Below are positions 17,659 through 26,475 of a stretch of 26,475 nucleotides of DNA, one piece after another (the stretch's first letter is position 1; every line of letters starts with the position of its first letter). Below the pieces are notes generated by a model. That model was not told the origin of the DNA, did not search any database, and saw only the letters and a list, made by a program, of their open reading frames with translations. The DNA is taken from contig NW_003150758.1 of assembly GCF_000003605.2 (NCBI RefSeq), positions 1,630-28,104 of the forward strand. Reading direction: 5' to 3'. This DNA is from Saccoglossus kowalevskii (taxonomy: Eukaryota > Hemichordata > Enteropneusta > Harrimaniidae). A program made the translations under genes and the position numbers.

Positions 17659-20600
17659 ATGGTATCACTTCCAACAGATCCACTATCACTACTCGTGTTC
17701 GTACTGGTAATATTATTGCTAATGATAACTTTCCATCACTACCAAGCACCTTGCAAGAACTTCCCACCTGGACCATGGGGGTTACCAATCATCGGTAGTT
17801 TTATTTACTTTGGAAAAACTTCGTACAAAGATATGATGCGATTATCAAAGCAATATGGTGATGTTTACAGCTTAAAGATGGGTTCTCGTATTGTTGTCGT
17901 TGTAAGTGGTACAGATGCAATAAAAGAATGTCTGGTGAAGAGGGGAAACACCTTTGCTGATAGACCAAACATGTGGCTAATGGATCTATTCAATCCAAAA
18001 TATGAAGGTATGATTATATCAATTACGATTGATAAATGATTTGACAAATTTATCAATACCATTTTGCAACTCGAGGACAGCATATTATATACTTTGTTAT
18101 GAGACGTGTCTATTCCACAGGTATTGCTGATGGTCACTTTGATGAGAAATGGCAACGTCGTCGACAATTCGCCCACACAACACTTAGAGGCTTTGGATTT
18201 GGTAAAACAAGTATGGAGAGTAAAATATCTGAGGAAGTTTCGTTCTTGTTAGATGAATTTAGGGTAAGGGTGGAATTTTAAATAGTGATACTACTATCTG
18301 TACATGACACATATTGTTTATAACCATCGTTATCTGTATATTCCTTTAATTCTTAATTTAATACAGGATATCCAAGGTAAACCTATTGATGCAGGTCCAA
18401 TGGTTAACAGGAGTGTCTCCAATGTAATTTGTTCAATAGCTTTTGGAAAACGTTTTGACTATTCTGACAATACGTTCAAGTTAATGATTGATGTTATGGG
18501 TAAATGGTTTGAGTTAGCTGGTAAGATGTTTGAGCTCGACCTTTTTCCTTTCCTGAGACCCTTTAGCAAGACACACATCGATTGTTTCGTACAACTTGGT
18601 GATGATTTGAAAAAGTTCTGCAAGCAGCAAATTGATGAACACCGTGAAGTATTCGATCCAGACAACATCGGTGATTTCATTGACGCATACTTAGCTGAGA
18701 CAATGAAACAAGACGGCAATGAAGATTTTACAGACGACCAGTTAAAACACACATTAGTTGACCTTTTTTCTGCCGGAACTGAAACTACAGCGACTACACT
18801 TAAATGGGGGTTACTATTCATGGTTCTCCATCCAGAAATACAGGAACGGGTTTTTAATGAGATTGATCAGGTATGTAGGATACATCAACAACTTGTGTGT
18901 CTCATGCAATTTGTATAGGTAACAGTTGCATTTTGCAGTAGATTACTAACCGATTGTTTGCAATATTTTGACCATGTGACCATGGTGGAATAGTACTGCT
19001 GATATGCTACGGTAAACGTTTGAAGTGCGTGTTCGAACAGCTTTATTACCATTTTAGATAATTGTTCGCATGGTAAAATGACAGTAATAATGCTGACAGC
19101 TTTTTGGGGGATGTCGCTAAGAAACGGTAATATTTATTTATTTCAAAGTTGACCAAGAGGCGGGACTGAACAGAAAAACAAGCGAAAGTGTCCGACAATG
19201 ATGACACCGATAAAGCTGTTTACGTTTCTTTAAGAACGGTCTGCCGGAACTCCACTATCTGGTCCCATCACCCATTGCAAAGCATACAACTCAATATGGC
19301 GACTTTGAATTTAAGGCCAGTTCAGGGTGGTTCTTGCGATGGCAAAGAAGACACGCTATCGACACACGCAGTCTCAATCCAAGGCGAAGCTCGATCTGGG
19401 AACATTGACGCTGTCGGAGCTTTTCCCGAAAAACTGAGAGAAATTATCTATGAAGGTGGTTATTTTGACGAACATGTTTATAATTGCGATGAAACTGGTT
19501 TATTTTGGAAGGGAAGCTGTTACCGTCGAAGTCGCAAGCAACAGCAAGCAGCCCACATAATATCAGACACAAACAAAATAATCAACGCAATGTTTACAGC
19601 AAACATAATCATGATTTTATTCGAATACTGCCTGACACATGTGATGATACATCAATTAACTAAACCGAGGGTTTATATGTGCTTTTTATATGTTTTTCAA
19701 TGCACGACCTCCCTCTTTCACGACGTCCCTCGGTAAGTCGCGGCCCTCGATAAGTCGCGGTTTTTGCTTGGATCCCAACACCCGCGACTTAGCGAGGGGC
19801 CACTGTATTTTGATTATCGTAAACTGCAAATTCGCGACTATCGACGCTCATTGACGCCATGTATGGTTGACTCGTATCACCCTGCTCTATGAACAAGTGA
19901 TATCAGTTGATAACCTAGTAGTAATGTACGCTTTTGAAAACATACTATATATAGAATACTAAATAAACATTTGTTGTGATACATACGTGTAAGTTACCTT
20001 TATGTTTTCTCAATATTGAAGGTTGTTGGAGTAAACCGTCTTCCGAGACTCGAAGATCGCAAAGACTTGCCTTATACAGAAGCCACTATTCTCGAGATAC
20101 AAAGACTTGGTAGTATTGTGCCATTCGCTCTGCAACATTCCACAATGCGTCATAGTATCCTGGGAGGATATAATATTCCTAAGGGAACCGAACTCACTGT
20201 TTTATTATGGTTAGTTTTCATTTTGCTTATGTTAATGTCCTAAATACAAACAGTATGCTGATCGGTATTGCTGTCTTAGGCTAATAAAGGAACGTTTGAG
20301 TACAATGTAATGTAATGCAATAACATTTAAAAATATAATAATATTTACAAATATGTATATGTATTTACTATCGTTATTATTAGGTCAATTCATCACGATC
20401 AAAATGCCTGGTCCAATCCCGGCAAATTCGATCCAAAGAGATTCTATGATTCTATGATCAATGCAGTCAGAAAAAGTGATCATTTCATGCCATTTTCTGC
20501 AGGTACCGTTTTTATTACTATATGTGTAAAAGTAACTGTTCTAGTTTTGCCATCTTCGTGTGATGTGCACTATACATATGGGGGGAAATTATTACATTAC

Positions 20601-20884
20601 TCACCTCATAACAATACAAAGTTTTTGGATTGCAATCCGTGTCAACTAGAGTCGTATATGCAACTCCTACGTGCTGATTCATTGTTTTGTATGTTATAGG
20701 TCGACGTGTCTGTATGGGTGAACAGTTGGCAAAACATGAATTGTTCCTATACTTCACAGCCATGATACATCAGTTCAAGTTCACCTTGCCAGTTGGAACC
20801 AAGAAACCCTGCACTGAAGGTGTTCTGGGACTGACATTGGTTCCTGCCCCATTCAAAGTTATCATCGAAGAAAGAAACTCCTAA
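17659..20884 (+). CDS. Cytochrome P450, CYP2 clan (array gene 2), complete, 6 exons
   Basis: Exons: 17659-18007, 18121-18263, 18367-18870, 20022-20209, 20384-20502 and 20700-20884, all GT-AG, phases 1, 0, 0, 2, 1. The 495-residue length and all exon lengths equal those of gene 1. Motifs: hydrophobic anchor (about 9-26), PPGPWGLPIIG hinge (36-46), helix C WQRRR (127-131), I-helix AGTETT (300-305), EIQR (357-360), PKRF (412-415) and heme loop FSAGRRVCMG (432-441) with Cys439. Nothing needed for catalysis is missing. It would be an ER-anchored monooxygenase; the substrate is not predictable. Intron 3 is long (1151 nt) because of a Tigger-like transposon remnant. Exon 1 shares an identical 116-bp tract with gene 3, and the second half of exon 3 is about 95% identical to gene 1. 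Exon 5 has a small ATTCTATG tandem duplication (RFYDSMI) that keeps length and frame. Confidence 0.93.
19100..19805 (+). mobile_element. Tigger/pogo-like DNA transposon remnant in intron 3 of P450 gene 2
   Basis: The open frame 19188-19736 contains GAFPEKLREIIYEGGYFDE and YNCDETGLFWK, the DDE_1-type transposase region of Tigger/pogo elements with the first catalytic Asp. Homology stops soon after, so the rest of the catalytic domain is gone. The right end reads CCGCGACTTAGCGAGGGG then CCACTG (ending 19805), followed by TA, as expected of a terminal inverted repeat with TA target duplication. The 17-bp motif CCCTCGRTAAGTCGCGG occurs twice directly (19727-19743, 19744-19760) and once inverted (19782-19798). 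No clear left end was found; a weak tcgctaag match lies near 19115. The remnant is in sense orientation to the host gene. Confidence 0.75.
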
Positions 20885-21932
20885 ATAATGTTCATGTATA
20901 TCGATGTTGATTTCTGTGTATCCGAGAAAACTTAACAAGAAGTTAATTCAATCACAACGGAAACTTTTGCATAGTAATGATGTAATGTAAACCTCGTATA
21001 GTTTTTTGATTTTGATACAGTAGTAGAATTTGAAATGAAACAGAAATCAGCAAAATTAAGTAATGTAATTGTACAGTTGATGTAGTTTCAACACAAACCC
21101 TGTAATGGCGATGTTCAAAATATGTTTGTTATTGATACGTATGATGTTACTCTGATGGTTTTTTGTCTAATTGCATTGCATCATTTACAGTATTGGCTTA
21201 AACGAGAAATGATAAGGTTGATATGGAACCAAATTGAAAATCATGTGACATGTTCATTATACTGTCATTATTATGGGCTTATGTCATCACAACATACAGG
21301 CAAGTTCTTAAAAATGGTCCATGGAGCAATTTTTCATTGAAAGGGGTCGTTTTTACACTGGTTTCCATGGTGAGAATATTTTTGTATACCTCAAAATTTT
21401 GCTTGGTAACTTAAGATGAAAAAGTCAGATATTATTATTGCTACTAATCTTAATATTAGTATTGTACAGCATATATCATTGCTGAATATGCATATATTGA
21501 GTATTTATTTCGTATTACAGGTCAATATCCAAGTCCAGTGAATGACTTTGTCGCACACATAAACAAGTATTTGTATTTTTAGAGCAACAATGGCTGTCTA
21601 AAACTCATTTATTATGATCTAATCTGCAAATTTCGTGATTCGTATTTCTTTTTGTTTGTTGTTATGTAACCTACTGAATATACTATATGTAGTCTCGATG
21701 AACAGCAATAGAATTCATCACTGTGCTGCGATTTACAGATTTTGACCAAATGTATGGCGTTATATCCGACTTTGACAAATACTTGGGGATTATATCTGAA
21801 AACCCATACTTTCTCGTGGTGTTTCTAGTACACACTATAAAACACGCCTTTATCTGAGATCCTACTACTACCGAAAATGACATTGACATCACATTGACGT
21901 ATCGAACGAAATGACAAAACAAAAAATCTATT
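20885..21932. other. Intergenic region after P450 gene 2
   Basis: It includes the 3' UTR of gene 2, but no canonical AATAAA is close to the stop. Short open frames (for example 21122-21340) show no family motif. No repeat recognised. Confidence 0.5.
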
Positions 21933-22080
21933 TTGCCCGTAACTCGAAGTTAACTGTTATTTTTAGTTCTAGTTACTAAATGTGGACGTTTAACAAAAAT
22001 AAAAATATATGTTGCCCGTAACTCGAATTTCTGTTATTTGGTCATCGAGTTAATGGGCAACTCGATGTCCGTAACTCGAA
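21933..22080. repeat. Cluster of TTGCCCGTAACTCGAA motifs, transposon-end-like
   Basis: TTGCCCGTAACTCGAA occurs at 21933-21948 and 22012-22027, a shortened form TGTCCGTAACTCGAA ends at 22080, and an inverted form lies at 22045-22060 (TCGAGTTAATGGGCAA). The layout of two direct copies and an inverted one resembles the subterminal repeats of the Tigger-like element in gene 2 intron 3, but the sequence differs. Probably the end of another, non-autonomous element. Confidence 0.6.
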
Positions 22081-22099
22081 CAATTCAGCATCACCACTT

Positions 22100-24150
22100 T
22101 TCAAACTCGTAGAGCATATATATTTCTTCCATATACTCTCCTCGCTGCGCTCGTAATTAATTAATATTAGTTTTTTTTTAAATCAATGAATTTACCTTTT
22201 CTTTTGTATTTCTTTTCAATTGCCTCATAAATAAATCATAATTACCAAGTAATCAATGTTAAGGCTACGTAATCGTGGTCACGTACAGTACTAAGATTAC
22301 ACATGATCCGGTGGTGACCGAGTTCTTGTGGCCCGGCTCGCCTGATTATCTCAATTCTTCAAATTAAAATGGGGACACATAATAATAGTGTTGACTAGTG
22401 GATTTTCAGTTTGTCTGTTTTGGGATAAAACTTTGCTGTGGATGGTTTCAAGCACTAATTTTGCATGTGAAAACACATTTTTTTAGATATTGTAGCTTTG
22501 AAATCTCCAGCAATTATTATTTGCATACATCACTTTAATAAACTGTATCTCTTTCTTTCTTATATTGGAGATTCTGGAATTCTAATTGTGAGTGTTCTGA
22601 GTGTTGGTTTCTATGAATAATTTGTTTTAATTTTTTTAATAATTTTTTTGTGATTATTTATATACTTTTATACTTATATAATTGTTTAAAGGCAGTTAAC
22701 TATTGTTTCATTTCAATGCGCATTTGTGATTAGTGGTACTTTGATGTCAATAGAAGCGTAGAATTTAGTACAACTTTCACATTAGTCGAAATAATCAAAT
22801 AATGACATACTGTGTGTATCAGGGAAATCGAACCATGGCATAACATTTGAACATACATTGACCTAATTTCATGTCATTGGTCTCAACTATAGTTTCAAAA
22901 TTACGTCATCATTGTGGGATACCAGAGTGTTCACGTGAACTCCTACGAACTTTGCCCCCGGAAGTAAACAATACCTAAAATACCTGCCGATGGTTATGCA
23001 ATGAGGAGGTACGTCACAATGTACTCTAGTTGTCATTCTTGAACCACATCTTTGCAATTGTTAATATTAACGATTTACACGAGCTGTTTTGTGATTTAGT
23101 TATAGACATATAATGCACAATGGGGATACTACTGTACCAAAATTCACATGACTACGAAATCTCGTTCCGTTATTTTATGTACGAGTTTGTATTGTAATTC
23201 AAATAATATATTTGCCTTGACCTGAAATGCAAGATCGTTAGCCAATAAGACGACCTGCAGTGTGTATGTATGTATGTGTGGTATGTTGCTGCATAACTGA
23301 CATTGATGATTGCAATGTGTTCGTGTCTGCCCATCGACGGTTCAATGGCATGGTAATACGACTAAAGTAAATTGACCCTTGCAAATTATGTATCGATCAC
23401 AGTCAAATCTAAATATAACATGGCCATGGAATGACAATTACTTTGCCGAAAATAAAGTAGTTACAGTGGTGCTGACAAAAGTTAAGTATTATATGTTCGC
23501 AAAATATCCAAGAGCGAAAGGTCGGTCTTTAATAATCTCCCATTTTCAGAGACCGCATAACAAGTGAATAGTGTTTGCGGGCGCTTACCACACTCCAAAG
23601 CAATCACGCCATCTACGGTACAATTGATCAAGAGATTCACAAGGTGTTTACAGGTTGTACACAATTAATGAAAAGTATTTAACAACCCATTTCTCCTTAT
23701 ATGTTTATGTCTGTTTAAGAATCACTTTATTATAAGTTTATGTAAAATGTGCGATAGGTGAATGATTATTTGTTTTTCTCCCAACTTGAGTTTTACTGTT
23801 GGTCACATAAGCTCCTATAGTACTGTGAATCCTTCACCCGATGTTCAAGGTGTCTTATTTATCGTCAGAAAAGTGTTTTGTATTGTTGGTAGTTTGTTTT
23901 GTTCTTTCGTATTAATTAGAAAGGTGTTAGTTGCGTGGCCTTGTTCGAGAAAAAGATTTGTATAAAACCACCCAATTTTTTTTGTCTAACGAGCATATAA
24001 ACTATTTATACAAGTAGTTTTATGGAAAAATGAGCTAATTATTTTTAAAACGCCCATGACCATAAACAATCATGTTTTGATATAATTAAATCGCTCGTGT
24101 TTTGACTGTGGTCGAGCTTGACATGTCAACAATATGTTATAATATTTTCT
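22100..24150. other. Intergenic region upstream of P450 gene 3
   Basis: About 2 kb, AT-rich, with no gene, P450 relic or clear repeat recognised on either strand. Open frames of 60-75 codons (for example 23379-23567 and 23762-23965) lack motifs. Confidence 0.5.
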
Positions 24151-24153
24151 AAA

Positions 24154-24161
24154 TATAAAAG
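24154..24161 (+). promoter_or_regulatory. Candidate TATA box of P450 gene 3
   Basis: TATAAAAG lies 137 nt before the ATG and about 100 nt before the splice-site-like AG at 24255. In AT-rich DNA this could be chance. If it is used, transcription would start near 24185-24190 and the leader would be short. Confidence 0.25.
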
Positions 24162-24255
24162 AAAAGCATAAACATAATTTTAGACCTTGAGATTCCATTA
24201 AACAGCATCAGCTTTCTAAATATTTGTAAGTGGATTTTTCTCAATTTTCTTGCAG

Positions 24256-24290
24256 ATATCAAGTAGTTCATCTCAGTAACAATTCTTACC
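24256..24290 (+). promoter_or_regulatory. 5' leader of P450 gene 3 with upstream 3' splice-site signal
   Basis: ttttctcaattttcttgcag ends at 24255, 35 nt before the first ATG. It corresponds to the pyrimidine tract and AG at 4107 and 17620 in the other two genes. Confidence 0.5.
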
Positions 24291-26362
24291 ATGATGATGT
24301 CATTCTCTACTGATCCAATATCTTTACTTGTGTTGTTTTTGATAATAATATTGGTATGGATAACAGTCAAGCACTACCGGGCACCTTGCAAGAACTTCCC
24401 CCCAGGACCATGGGGTTTACCAATAATCGGTAGTTTTATTTACTTTGGAAAACATGCTCCGTACAAAGATATGATGCGATTATCAAAGCAATATGGTGAT
24501 GTTTACAGCTTAAAGATGGGTTCTCGTATTGTTGTCGTTGTAAGTGGTACAGATGCAATAAAAGAATGTCTGGTGCAGAAAGGAAATGATTTTGCCGACA
24601 GACCGTATTTATGGGTTATTGATCAAATGAACCCTAAATATGACGGTATTATTACTTCTTAATTTTTTCCCTATTTTTGACTTTGATATTTGAATATAAT
24701 GATATTATAACAAACATGTTGTAGGTAATAATGTGATGTATATTACAGCATGAATTGCATACTTGTATTTCTTCACTGACATGTACATGCTTTCTCGTAT
24801 TTAACCACTCTCTAACAAAACTATATATATAATTATATAGATATTTATGTAAAAACCTAGTCTACTGGTCTATTTTACAGGTATTGTGCATGGCCACTTC
24901 GATGATAAATGGCAGCGTCGTCGACAATTTGCCCACACAACGCTTAGAGGCTTTGGATTTGGTAAAACAGAGATGGAGAGTAAAGTAGCTGAAGAGATCT
25001 TGTTTTTGCTGGATGAATTTAGAGTAAGGCTGGTTTAATAAAAATAATATTGATTACAATAACTTCCAGTGATGTAAATGGCCATCAATTTTGATCTAAT
25101 GGTCTTTATTTTTATTGACTCAATTACTCTAGAATATTCAAGGAAAACCTGTCAATACAGACTCTGTAATCAACAGAAGTGTATCCAACGTAATTTGTTC
25201 AGTAGCCTTTGGTAAGCGGTTTGACTACTCTGACCCTATACTTGGTTTCATGATTGATATTATGGGTAAATGGTTCGAGTCATCTCGCAAGATGTTGGAA
25301 CTCGATGTTTTGCCATTTTTGAGACCATTCAACAAGCAACTCATTGATAACTTCTCTACATTTGCTAATGAGGTGAAGAAATTCTGCATGCAGCAGATAG
25401 ATGAGCACCGTGAGGCATTCGACGAAAACAATATTGGGGATTTCATCGATGCATACTTGGCTGAGGCAACCAAAGAACACAGCAAAGAAGATTTCACTGA
25501 CAATCACCTAGCACAAACGTTAGTTGATCTGTTTTCTGCTGGCACGGAAACTACGGCAACAACGCTTAGATGGGGGTTATTATTTATGGTTTTGCACCCA
25601 AAAATACAACAATTAGTTTTCAATGAGATAGATCAGGTAAGGTTTATCAATTAATTAATTAAATGGTTCACCCAGTATTTATATATGGCCTACTATATCC
25701 GTTTTAATACACGTGTACATCATATGAATGTACCTTTGTTTTCCTTTTATTATTCTTCATCAAAGTTGAAAGATATTTTCTTACTTTTTATATAATTCAA
25801 GGTTGTTGGGCCAAACCGTCTTCCTAGGCTTGCGGATCGCACATACTTGCCTTACACAGAAGCCACACTTTGTGAGATACAGAGACTGGGTAGTATTACA
25901 CCAATAATATTACCACATGCTGCATTGGTAGATTCTACACTTGGTGGTTATGATATTCCAAAAGGAACAGAGATTTCGATAATACTATGGTTAGTTTTAT
26001 CGTGTCTGTCTTTCATGTTGCGATTGTTATGTGCAATCAACACGTTACAATGCAATACAAACAAATGATCTTTGTTATTTCTGTAAATATTTTGTACAAT
26101 GTCTGTTGTGCCATATTTCTAATAAGTGAGATTAGCTTGCCTACACGGTTCTGATGTGTTGTTTTTGTATGTACTTCTCTATTAGTGTTCTTTTCATTTA
26201 CATGTAAAAATGTAAAAATCACGACAAAATATTATATCATTAGGTCTATGCACCTGGATCCACATGCATGGCCCAATCCCGACGAGTTTGATCCCAACAG
26301 ATTCTATGATCAGAAGACGAATGCACTCAAGAAAAATGAGAATTTCATGCCATTTTCTGCAG
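24291..26362 (+). CDS. Cytochrome P450, CYP2 clan (array gene 3), 3' end outside the window
   Basis: Exons seen: 24291-24645, 24881-25023, 25133-25636, 25802-25989 and 26244-26362. The sixth, with the heme cysteine, should lie beyond the right edge, since the window ends in intron 5. Intron phases and the lengths of exons 2-5 equal those of genes 1 and 2. Exon 1 is 6 nt longer: one extra codon in the GKHAPYKDM region and one from three ATGs in a row at the start, so the second ATG (24294) would align best with the others. Motifs: hydrophobic anchor, PPGPWGLPIIG hinge, WQRRR in helix C, AGTETT I-helix, EIQR and PNRF, ending in FSAG at the heme-loop boundary. No defect is visible. It is the most diverged copy in the second half of exon 3, but shares a 116-bp identical tract with gene 2 in exon 1. 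Confidence 0.92.
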
Positions 26363-26475
26363 GTTAATATTTTATTAAAATTCAATTCAATAATTTATAT
26401 TATTACCAAACGCTTCAGCGTGGTATTAAGAGTTTGTTTTCAGGGGTGGGTGATACCAAGGTGGGAAATGGATGC

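Noticed and set aside
19188-19736. 182-codon frame in intron 3 of gene 2 as an independent host gene
   Set aside because: Only the DETGLFWK region resembles a protein family (Tigger/pogo transposase). The rest of the catalytic domain is missing and a transposon end follows.
24226-24255. GTAAGT at 24226 paired with the AG at 24255 as a 30-nt 5' UTR intron of gene 3
   Set aside because: Such a short intron is not credible for this genome, whose other introns are about 100 nt or more, and genes 1 and 2 have no equivalent donor. The AG is kept as an acceptor for a more distant donor.

Overview
The window is animal nuclear DNA. It is AT-rich, its genes are split by short GT-AG introns, it carries old and young transposons, and it has one run of Ns (14602-15195, a scaffold gap). 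It is dominated by a head-to-tail array of three cytochrome P450 genes of the CYP2 clan, all on the + strand: gene 1 (4148-6584, complete), gene 2 (17659-20884, complete) and gene 3 (24291 to past the right edge, last exon missing). A marine invertebrate deuterostome, perhaps hemichordate-like, fits best. The reasons are the CYP2-type exon structure and a Ty3/gypsy-type retroelement with integrase ahead of reverse transcriptase, the order known from the deuterostome Gmr1 group. The species cannot be named from the sequence.

Layout. 1-4107: AT-rich intergenic DNA, with one possible minus-strand terminal exon near 535-705 and a 28-bp palindrome. 4108-6584: P450 gene 1, with a long hairpin in its last intron. 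6585-9063: intergenic, nothing recognised. 9064-~12955: a decayed LTR retrotransposon. 13111-13173: a microsatellite. 13870-14290: C-tract repeat followed by a CpG-rich block. 14602-15195: gap. 15260-17185: a nest of young repeats, with three copies of a ~100-bp motif in both orientations, two nearly identical 291-bp LTR-like copies and a perfect 61-bp direct repeat. 17557-17598: (TATT)n. 17621-20884: P450 gene 2, whose third intron holds a Tigger/pogo-like DNA transposon remnant. 20885-24255: intergenic, with a cluster of transposon-type short repeats at 21933-22080. 24256-end: P450 gene 3.

The three P450s share the same intron positions and phases (1, 0, 0, 2, 1) and the same lengths for exons 2-5 (143, 504, 188, 119 nt). 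Genes 1 and 2 also share exon 6 (185 nt) and a 495-residue total. All visible P450 motifs are intact, so these look like working microsomal monooxygenases. Patches of very high identity between pairs of copies, set in more diverged sequence, suggest gene conversion. All three also have a strong 3' splice-site-like signal 35-40 nt before the ATG, which points to a shared 5' UTR intron or a trans-splice acceptor. No prokaryotic-type system, CRISPR array, tRNA or rRNA was seen.
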